Positions 1-4,581 of a stretch of 10,194 nt of DNA are shown here, one piece after another. A program made the position numbers and the translations under genes. Below the pieces are notes generated by a model that searched no databases, had not been told where the DNA came from, and saw only the letters and a program-made list of their open reading frames with translations. Positions within the stretch are counted from its first letter, which is position 1; each line of letters opens with the position of its first letter. Origin of the DNA: FACHB-1406 sp034189065 (GTDB lineage Bacteria > Cyanobacteriota > Cyanobacteriia > Cyanobacteriales > Spirulinaceae); assembly GCA_034189065.1 (NCBI GenBank), contig JAXHVQ010000178.1, positions 1-10,194 on the forward strand. The letters run 5' to 3'.

Positions 1-249
1 ATGCCGGTGGCGAAGTGGTTGACGCGGGACTTACGTCCGTTGTTGGAGGAGATGTTATCTTCGGACAGGTTGAAACGGGAGGGATTTTTTAATCCCAGTG
101 CGGTGCAGCAGTTGTTGGGGGAACACCTAAACCAGCAACAAGACCATCGAAAGTTGTTGTGGACGCTTTTGGTCTTTGAGTTGTGGTACGAGCGTTGGGG
201 GGGTACAACTTCCACCGTACAACCCTCCGATGTTCGGGTAACCCATTAA
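1..249 (+). CDS. asnB: Asparagine synthase (glutamine-hydrolysing), C-terminal fragment
   Basis: The last 82 residues of a cytosolic AsnB-type amidotransferase, which makes asparagine (or amidates a related acceptor) from aspartate, glutamine and ATP. The visible part is the end of the synthetase domain: MPVAKWLTRDLRPLLEEML, followed by a helical stretch and the typical closing motif HRKLLWTLLVFELWYERW. The reading frame is open from base 1. The first ATG is internal, because family members have roughly 500 or more residues before this point, so the true start lies outside the window. A GC-rich palindrome follows 17 bases after the stop. The fragment cannot separate a housekeeping AsnB from the exosortase- or polysaccharide-cluster amidotransferases that share this domain. 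The family call is firm; the exact role is not. Confidence 0.88.
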   Translation: MPVAKWLTRDLRPLLEEMLSSDRLKREGFFNPSAVQQLLGEHLNQQQDHRKLLWTLLVFELWYERWGGTTSTVQPSDVRVTH

Positions 250-264
250 AATAACCCACTAAAA
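239..264 (+). repeat. Two tandem 13-bp units overlapping the asnB stop
   Basis: TAACCCATTAAAA (239-251) is followed directly by TAACCCACTAAAA (252-264), with one difference. The first copy contains the asnB stop codon (TAA, 247-249). It is most simply a small slippage duplication just before the terminator palindrome. Confidence 0.45.
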
Positions 265-265
265 T

Positions 266-283
266 GGAGGGCGCGCGCCCTCC
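266..283. terminator. GC-rich palindrome between convergent genes, likely bidirectional terminator
   Basis: GGAGGGCGC followed directly by GCGCCCTCC is a perfect 18-bp palindrome that would form a strong hairpin. It lies 17 bases after the plus-strand asnB stop and 44 bases after the minus-strand stop at 327, as expected for a shared terminator. On the plus strand only two to three T residues follow. Read on the minus strand it is followed by ATTTTAGTGGG and then TTATTTT, a better tail. Function is inferred from structure and position. Confidence 0.6.
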
Positions 284-326
284 TTAAGGTCAAACTGACA
301 ATTGACAAAATGGGAAAGTTATGATA

Positions 327-851
327 CTACTTGCGATGTCCCATCCACTTAGAAGCAACAGCGCCTAAAACCGCTCCCACAAGGGGATTGCTGAGAAACT
401 TCAAGAGTGCGGGTTGATCTGCCATTACTTCTTGGAAAATATCGGGATGGCTGTGGTAAACAAAGTTGGCGAGCTTGCTTACGTCATCAGCGCCCATACG
501 CTTGGGATTGCGCGTGGAGAGTCCGAGTTGCTGTTCGAGTTGGCGATCGCTTAATCCCCGTTCTTTGAGATGCTTGAAAAACTCTCGAGCCACGTCGTCC
601 CGTTCGTTGGGCTTAATTTGCGCGATCGCCTGTTGCAGTTCCGGTTCCATTTGCGCGGGGGGAATGCGCTCTGGGTGGAGCGAACGACCGAATAAGCTAC
701 GACGTTCGGAACGCGAGGAGCGTTGGGCGAAATCGTCGAAGTTTTGGTATTCCTGCTCTGGATTGGCTGGCGGTGCATCGTCGAGAGATTCGACATTCCC
801 TTGTGCCAAATCGTTCATAATTTGGCGCTTATACTGTTCGCTGCTATACAT
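327..851 (-). CDS. Hypothetical protein, 174 aa
   Basis: I do not recognise a named family. The start ATG (849-851) has a strong ribosome-binding site (AAAGGAGAG) seven bases upstream on the minus strand. The protein has no signal peptide. Residues 1-65 are charged and low in complexity (poly-acidic DDAPPANPEQEY, then RSSRSERR), suggesting a disordered leader. Residues about 70-150 are predicted helical and contain DDVAREFFKHLKERGLSD and DDVSKLANFVYHSHPDIFQE. Residues 156-169 (PLVGAVLGAVASKW) form a short hydrophobic, small-residue C-terminal helix that could pack against a membrane or a partner. It lies 72 bases downstream of the lipoprotein gene on the same strand, so the two may be co-transcribed and share the palindrome at 266-283 as terminator. 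I see no catalytic motif. Coding status is well supported by the ribosome-binding site and composition; function is unknown. Confidence 0.8.
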   Translation of the reverse strand: MYSSEQYKRQIMNDLAQGNVESLDDAPPANPEQEYQNFDDFAQRSSRSERRSLFGRSLHPERIPPAQMEPELQQAIAQIKPNERDDVAREFFKHLKERGLSDRQLEQQLGLSTRNPKRMGADDVSKLANFVYHSHPDIFQEVMADQPALLKFLSNPLVGAVLGAVASKWMGHRK

Positions 852-923
852 TCTGTTCTCTCCTTTTACTTCTTCCCCTCTTTAGGGTTCTTTTGAACAT
901 TTGACGGCTTAGATGCCATCATT

Positions 924-1358
924 TTATTGATATCGAACCTGATTAGATTGCTGGTCGTACTGAGCTGTTAAAATCAATTTCTTATCTGGCGCGTACATCA
1001 GAACGTTGACATCCTGACTGGGGAAATTGCGATGGAACCCTTGGACGAGCGATCGCGCTAGGGGACGAACATCGTTAGGATTCACTTGGGGCGAAATGAC
1101 AACTCCCAACTTATTGTTATCGCGTACATAAGAATCTTGAATCAGTCCCCGGCTCGTCTGAACCACCCAATCTCCGTATTTTTGACCCGCCGAAGTGTTG
1201 CCGCGTTCGAGTTGTGCGTACAACTGACTATTGCTGGCGGGGGGGAGTTGGTTGGCGCGATCGGCGGGAGGCGCGCTCGTACAGGCGGTTGCCACCGTTA
1301 CCACCAAAACCATCATCAAAGCCGCTACAACTTTGCGGCCGTGCTGCCAAAACTTCAT
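924..1358 (-). CDS. Putative small lipoprotein, 144 aa
   Basis: Function unknown; an exported lipoprotein is inferred. The N-terminus is a classic type II signal: a positively charged start (KFWQHGRK), a hydrophobic core at residues 10-22 (VVAALMMVLVVTV) and a lipobox ending ATA-C, with Cys26 as the probable lipidated residue. A Pro/Ala/Asn/Gln-rich linker (about 28-45) follows. A compact domain at about 55-144 begins GQKYGDWVVQTSRGLIQDSY and contains FPSQDVNVLMYAPDKKLILTAQYD. The start is well defined: GGAGGGAAG lies seven bases before the ATG. The gene reads toward the 174-residue unknown 72 bases downstream, possibly as one transcript. I see no enzyme motif. The protein should sit on the periplasmic face of the inner membrane or in the outer membrane; no Asp at +2 argues for plasma-membrane retention (residue 27 is Thr). 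Confidence 0.8.
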   Translation of the reverse strand: MKFWQHGRKVVAALMMVLVVTVATACTSAPPADRANQLPPASNSQLYAQLERGNTSAGQKYGDWVVQTSRGLIQDSYVRDNNKLGVVISPQVNPNDVRPLARSLVQGFHRNFPSQDVNVLMYAPDKKLILTAQYDQQSNQVRYQ

Positions 1359-1695
1359 TCTCTTCCCTCCACAGAAAGCTAAAAATTTAATTGCCCTTCG
1401 CTCGAAAAAAATTACTCTCCCAATTAAAAGTGGGTTCGCAAGTTAGCACATGAACTTCTGCATTAAAACGATTTCCAGTCGTGACTTGAACGACCGAATT
1501 TTGCTTCGCAAATCTTGCAATTGAGCCTTTTTTTATAGAGTCAGGTATAAGCCTTAAAAATAAGACTTAGTATCGAGAGTAACAAAAAAAATAAAGTCAA
1601 GCTTCCTCCGAAAGAAAGAGTGACTTTGCGAAAGATCGAAGATACGTCGGACTTACGTACTTAATTTTACTCAAAGAGTCTCTCAGCCCCAAGTA

Positions 1696-1732
1696 ATATG
1701 AAATCCTTAAATGTTTGCTACGAATGATTGAC
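1696..1732 (+). repeat. Left arm of 37-bp inverted repeat
   Basis: Starts ATATGAAATCC, includes TGTTTGCTACGAATGATT and ends GAC. It matches the reverse complement of 1977-2013 at 36 of 37 positions. Confidence 0.9.
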
Positions 1733-1762
1733 GGGGTGACGGGGTGACTGGGGGACTGGGGG
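1733..1762 (+). other. G-quadruplex-type tract
   Basis: Four runs of four to five guanines (1733-1736, 1741-1744, 1750-1754, 1758-1762) separated by 3-5 bases (TGAC, TGACT, ACT). This satisfies the usual G4 pattern on the plus strand, directly inside the left inverted-repeat arm. The TGAC spacers resemble the end of the arm itself (ATTGAC), which suggests growth by slippage of a GGGGTGAC unit. Confidence 0.7.
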
Positions 1763-1876
1763 AAATATCTGTAGCATTTTTTGAGGGATCTCATATCAAT
1801 ACATTCTTAAAATGCACTGTCGCGCGTTGTAGTTGAAACCTTATTAATCAATGCGGTGGAGGTGTATTAGGGTTGC

Positions 1877-1918
1877 TTAAAAATTAAAAATTAAAAACTA
1901 AAAATTAAAAATTAAATA
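1877..1918 (+). repeat. Six tandem 7-bp A-rich units
   Basis: Unit TTAAAAA occurs three times (1877-1897), followed by CTAAAAA, TTAAAAA and TTAAATA. A microsatellite-like filler in the centre of the element; similar A-rich runs are common in cyanobacterial intergenic DNA. Confidence 0.8.
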
Positions 1919-1921
1919 CAA

Positions 1922-1975
1922 TTCCCCCCCTGCATCCCCTGCTCGCCCTGCATCCCCCGCTCCCCCGCTCCCCGG
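1922..1975 (-). other. C-rich tract, G-quadruplex-type on the minus strand
   Basis: On the plus strand this is runs of C separated by TGCAT, GCT and GCTCG. On the minus strand it gives successive G4-G5 runs with short AGC or ATGCA spacers, again a G4 pattern. It sits directly inside the right repeat arm, mirroring the tract at 1733-1762, although the spacer sequences differ. Confidence 0.7.
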
Positions 1976-1976
1976 T

Positions 1977-2013
1977 GTCAATCATTCGTAGCAAACATTT
2001 AAGGATTCCATAT
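1977..2013 (-). repeat. Right arm of 37-bp inverted repeat
   Basis: Reverse complement of 1696-1732 with one mismatch (C at 2008 opposite A at 1701). It starts GTCAATCATTCG and ends GGATTCCATAT. Confidence 0.9.
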
Positions 2014-2125
2014 AAGTGCGGGCTTAATTCCGACAAAGTGACCGATATATCATCTATCCTAAAGCCGATGCGATGGGAGAAGTTGTGCTGATAGTCTACC
2101 TAAATCCCTTAAGAGCGAGTAAGCG

Positions 2126-3361
2126 ATGGACGCATATATTCTCCAGCTTCTAACAATCGGTCTATTGCTATTGTCTGTAACGCTAGGATCGGGTTGGATA
2201 TCCCGTTTGCCCCTCTCCTACTCTCTTATTTATTTGATTGCTGGCTTGATTCTCGGCTCCTACGGTTTAGGAATCATCGAACTAGAGCCGAGCGCTCAAT
2301 TACTCGAGCGAATTAGTGAATTTGTTGTTATTGTTTCCGTATTCAACTGCGGGATAAAAATGAATCGTCCCCTCAATCCTCGGGCGTGGAATATAACGGT
2401 GCGACTCATCGGATTTTTAATGCCAATTTCGATTTTCGCGATCGCGGCCCTCTGTCATTGGGGATTGGGCTGGGATTGGGGCGCGGCGATGCTACTCGGA
2501 GCTATTTTAGCACCGACCGACCCCGTTTTAGCCTCTGAAGTTCAGCTCGGTCATGTGGAAGATAAAGACGATTTACGCTTTGGTTTGACTTCCGAAGGGG
2601 GATTGAATGATTCTCTCGCCTTTCCCTTTGTTTATTTTGGCATTTATTGGCTGGAAAAGGGTAACGTAGATGACTGGTTTAAACAGTGGGTAGCGGTAGA
2701 CTTATTGTGGGCGATCGCAGCCGGGATTGTCATGGGCGTACTGGTCGCTAGGGGTGTTGTTTGGCTCGAACGGCGGCCACAACGCAAGCAACTAGCCGAT
2801 GAGTTAATGGAAAATTTTGTCGCCTTAAGTTTGATTTTGCTCTCCTACAGTCTTACTGAAGTTGTCAACGGTTACGGCTTTCTCGCCGTTTTTGTGACGG
2901 GCTATACTGTCCAAAGTCGTTACTATCACGAGCAAGATAAACGCCAAGCTCAACTCGAATTCACCGAACAAATTGAAAAGCTTTTAGAAATTGGCATAAT
3001 TGTACTTCTCGGTTCGCTATTGCTACTCGCTCCCATCGTTCAATATAGTCCCCAAGCCCTAATAATTGCTCTGTCAGTCTTCTTTATTATTCGACCCGCA
3101 GGCACGTGGCTCAGTACGTTAGGTTCCGATCTTCCTTCTCGGACTCGCTTGCTATTGGGCTGGTTTGGCATTCGCGGCGTGGGTTCGATTTACTATCTGA
3201 CCTATGCTTTAGGGAAAGGGGTAGAAGGAGAAATTGCAGAGCAACTTGTGTGGACGACTTTGATTACAGTCATCCTCTCGATTGTGATTCACGGAATTAG
3301 CGCCACGCCATTGATGAAGTGGTACGAGAACCGAGTGAAACTCCAGCAGCCGTCAGAGTAG
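2126..3361 (+). CDS. CPA1-type cation/proton antiporter
   Basis: A 411-residue inner-membrane transporter of the monovalent cation/proton antiporter-1 (NhaP-like) family, expected to exchange Na+ or K+ for H+. About a dozen hydrophobic segments span residues 5-400. Family motifs are in place: the unwound-helix motif APTDPVLAS (Thr131-Asp132-Pro133), Glu157 in SEGGLND, and the ion-binding Asn161-Asp162 pair; the C-terminal core has the conserved GWFGIRGVGSIYYL (Arg in the GIRG turn). The protein ends about 15 residues after the last helix, so it lacks the large cytoplasmic regulatory tail of some NhaP proteins. The start is fixed by an in-frame TAA at 2120-2122 just upstream; no clear Shine-Dalgarno precedes it. 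It stands alone on the plus strand downstream of the inverted-repeat element. The transported ion and direction cannot be read from sequence. Confidence 0.92.
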   Translation: MDAYILQLLTIGLLLLSVTLGSGWISRLPLSYSLIYLIAGLILGSYGLGIIELEPSAQLLERISEFVVIVSVFNCGIKMNRPLNPRAWNITVRLIGFLMPISIFAIAALCHWGLGWDWGAAMLLGAILAPTDPVLASEVQLGHVEDKDDLRFGLTSEGGLNDSLAFPFVYFGIYWLEKGNVDDWFKQWVAVDLLWAIAAGIVMGVLVARGVVWLERRPQRKQLADELMENFVALSLILLSYSLTEVVNGYGFLAVFVTGYTVQSRYYHEQDKRQAQLEFTEQIEKLLEIGIIVLLGSLLLLAPIVQYSPQALIIALSVFFIIRPAGTWLSTLGSDLPSRTRLLLGWFGIRGVGSIYYLTYALGKGVEGEIAEQLVWTTLITVILSIVIHGISATPLMKWYENRVKLQQPSE

Positions 3362-3459
3362 TTGACAATTTATATCAATAACCCTAAGCTATAGACTATC
3401 CCTCGCAACTCGGGCATCGGATAGAACGTCTTCGTACAATCTCAGTTCGAGAGAGAGGT

Positions 3460-3494
3460 CGAGTTTGCTATCCCCCCTGAGATAGCGAAACTCG
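3460..3494 (+). other. 13-bp hairpin with one bulge in the antiporter-hydrolase gap
   Basis: CGAGTTTGCTATC (3460-3472) pairs with GATAGC plus AAACTCG (3481-3494), with one unpaired G at 3487 and the loop CCCCCTGA (3473-3480). There is no following T-run, so it is not a standard intrinsic terminator. It could be an RNA structure in the 3' end of the antiporter transcript, or a processed or regulatory site; no known RNA family is recognised. Confidence 0.6.
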
Positions 3495-3517
3495 TCAGCG
3501 CGACAGCACGACTGTCC

Positions 3518-3550
3518 AACAAAAATGAAATCAACAGTTTCTTTTTTGTT
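3518..3550 (+). terminator. A/T-rich hairpin, weak terminator candidate
   Basis: AACAAAAATGAAA (3518-3530) pairs with TTTCTTTTTTGTT (3538-3550) at 12 of 13 positions around the loop TCAACAG. The right arm contains a T6 run (3542-3547). The stem is low in GC, so termination would be weak. It sits just before the upstream in-frame ATG at 3558, which favours the downstream start at 3597 for the next gene. Confidence 0.35.
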
Positions 3551-3596
3551 CTATTAAATGAGAATAAATACTAATAAGAAAGACAAGGGAAGTTTG

Positions 3597-4340
3597 ATGA
3601 GCAGCAATCCAACGGCACTGTGGCTGAATGCCAATCGGAGTTTCAAACCTTTTGAAGCGCCCTTGTTGCGCTACTTGCACAAGTGTATCGCGATCGCGCG
3701 CTGGGAATACATCCAAAGCGCCGACGAGGGAAGTTCCCTCGAAGTCGCACTAGAACACTTGCACGATTATCTCGCACCATGCGATCGCCCCTTACATCTA
3801 CTCGGTCACGGTACGGGAGGATTGTTAGGGTTGCTCTACGCGCGCCAATACCCAGAACGAGTGGAATCCCTGACTTTGCTCGGAGTGGGGGCTTATCCCG
3901 CTGTCGATTGGCAAGCACACTATTATAGATTGCGGCAGCTATTACCTTGCGATCGCGCCATGATTCTTGCCCAAATGGTTCGCAACCTTTTTGGCGCGCA
4001 AAACTATTGCACGACAAAAGCGTTAATTGAAATCTTAGACAAAGACTTACTGCACTCTCCTTCCCCCCACTCCCTCTATCAACGCACCAGCATTGCTCCC
4101 GGCAGTCTTGAAGTTCCCCTCCTCGCTTGTGGAAGTGCCGACGATGTGATTGTAGACCGCAACGCCCTCAATGAATGGCGGGTTTGGATGAAAAGCGGCG
4201 ACGTGCTGTGGACTTGCCCCCGAGGGCATCACTTTTTTCACTATTTCCAATCCGGGGAAGTGGGCAGACAAATTGTCAAGTTTTGGCATTCCCTGTCTCC
4301 AGAAGAAGTGCGAACTTGTACTGAGGAAATCGCGCGTTAG
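3597..4340 (+). CDS. Alpha/beta-hydrolase-fold protein lacking the nucleophile serine
   Basis: A 247-residue single-domain cytosolic protein with the alpha/beta-hydrolase fold. The nucleophile-elbow region reads LLGHGTGGLLGLLYARQYPERV, an otherwise canonical strand-turn-helix, but the GxSxG serine is Gly72 (codon GGT, 3810-3812). Other triad positions look present: Asp182/Asp183 in CGSADDVIVD and His211/His212 in RGHHFFHYF. It is therefore probably not a normal serine hydrolase and may be a binding or regulatory relative; substrate is unknown. I chose the ATG at 3597 because AAGGGAAG lies four bases upstream. The in-frame ATG at 3558 has no ribosome-binding site, lies eight bases after a T-rich hairpin and would add 13 Lys/Asn-rich residues. 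The gene is flanked by hairpins on both sides and appears to be a single transcription unit. Fold confidence is high, function low. Confidence 0.8.
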   Translation: MSSNPTALWLNANRSFKPFEAPLLRYLHKCIAIARWEYIQSADEGSSLEVALEHLHDYLAPCDRPLHLLGHGTGGLLGLLYARQYPERVESLTLLGVGAYPAVDWQAHYYRLRQLLPCDRAMILAQMVRNLFGAQNYCTTKALIEILDKDLLHSPSPHSLYQRTSIAPGSLEVPLLACGSADDVIVDRNALNEWRVWMKSGDVLWTCPRGHHFFHYFQSGEVGRQIVKFWHSLSPEEVRTCTEEIAR

Positions 4341-4369
4341 AATAAAAATAATTGTTTAGAATACTAGAA

Positions 4370-4408
4370 TATTCTCTTAGTAACGTTCCAATTATTACTG
4401 AGAGAATA
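4370..4408 (+). terminator. 14-bp hairpin after the hydrolase-fold gene
   Basis: TATTCTCTTAGTAA (4370-4383) pairs with TTACTGAGAGAATA (4395-4408) with one T-G wobble and an 11-base loop. It begins 30 bases after the stop. No T-run follows, so it may be a transcript-end stabiliser rather than an intrinsic terminator. Confidence 0.5.
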
Positions 4409-4443
4409 AGCCACAAATTTATGTCAACCCAAGTCAAGCTAGG

Positions 4444-4488
4444 GAATTAACTGAGCTTTTGCCGATTTAACTCTCGGTTAATTCAGTT
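4444..4488 (+). other. Overlapping short inverted repeats upstream of the kinase
   Basis: GAATTAAC (4444-4451) is the reverse complement of GTTAATTC (4477-4484), and AACTGA (4449-4454) of TCAGTT (4483-4488). The pairs overlap and so cannot form at the same time. An inner GCCGA/TCGGT pair (4461-4465 and 4474-4478) could add to the second. Possible leader structure or a palindromic protein site; chance is a real alternative in such AT-rich DNA. Confidence 0.3.
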
Positions 4489-4569
4489 TAAGGGAGCATC
4501 ACAATCCACAATATCGACCGGGAGTTGCATTGCGGCTCTTAGTCCCGCGTTCGAGTTTCTTTTAATCCA

Positions 4570-4575
4570 AAGGAG
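4570..4575 (+). promoter_or_regulatory. Ribosome-binding site that sets the kinase start
   Basis: AAGGAG is a strong Shine-Dalgarno. A TTG at 4576 touches it directly and is too close to be used. TTG at 4582 (six-base spacing) or 4585 (nine bases) fits, so the protein probably begins two or three codons later than the longest reading frame suggests. No ATG lies in frame near here. Confidence 0.65.
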
Positions 4576-4581
4576 TTGGAC

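Larger units (their letters stand above)
1696..2013. mobile_element. 318-bp MITE-like element bounded by 37-bp inverted repeats
   Basis: The ends at 1696-1732 and 1977-2013 are reverse complements over 37 bp with one mismatch (A at 1701 where the other arm predicts G). Just inside each arm lies a guanine-run tract in the same orientation relative to its arm (1733-1762 on plus; about 1922-1975 on minus), so the symmetry extends beyond the arms as a degenerate repeat. The centre is AT-rich and encodes nothing plausible. The flanks share AAGT (1691-1694 and 2014-2017), a weak hint of a target duplication, offset by one base on the left. The size, non-coding centre and terminal repeats resemble a MITE or a palindromic intergenic repeat. 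No transposase is visible, so mobility is inference. The right arm ends 112 bases before the antiporter start, so it may affect that gene's expression. Confidence 0.55.
1359..2125. other. 767-base intergenic region between divergent genes
   Basis: This gap separates the minus-strand lipoprotein gene from the plus-strand antiporter and must hold both promoters; I see no convincing -35/-10 pair for either. Its right half is the inverted-repeat-bounded element at 1696-2013. The left half (1359-1695) is AT-rich with only weak structure, such as an imperfect hairpin at 1549-1568 (AAGCCTTA/TAAGACTT around AAAA) and a T7 run at 1528-1534. A 65-codon minus-strand frame at 1597-1794 crosses the left repeat arm and guanine tract and has no ribosome-binding site or protein-like composition, so I do not call it a gene. 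Confidence 0.7.

Noticed and set aside
466..885. Plus-strand open frame of 139 codons
   Set aside because: It is antisense to the 174-residue gene, which has a strong ribosome-binding site and protein-like composition. This frame is Ser/Arg/Cys-rich and lacks a start signal.
1499..1534. Terminator made of the TTTGC/GCAAA stem and a T7 run
   Set aside because: The stem is five pairs, and the T-run starts about 15 bases after it. It is too weak and badly spaced.
1733..1762. Intrinsic terminator for an upstream gene
   Set aside because: No gene on the plus strand lies immediately upstream, and G runs alone do not pair here. The pattern is better described as a G4 motif inside the repeat element.
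1597..1794. Minus-strand open frame of 65 codons
   Set aside because: It runs through the guanine tract and the left inverted-repeat arm, has no Shine-Dalgarno and a repeat-derived composition. It is not a credible protein.
1877..1918. Possible CRISPR or iteron array
   Set aside because: The units are 7 bp, directly tandem, A/T only and without spacers. This is a simple-sequence run, not a CRISPR array or origin iterons.
3362..3557. tRNA or known riboswitch in the gap
   Set aside because: No cloverleaf, T-loop GTTCGA context with an acceptor stem, or known aptamer core could be found; only the two hairpins listed.
3558..3596. Longer N-terminus for the hydrolase-fold protein
   Set aside because: The ATG at 3558 has no ribosome-binding site and follows a T-rich hairpin. 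The ATG at 3597 has AAGGGAAG at suitable spacing.
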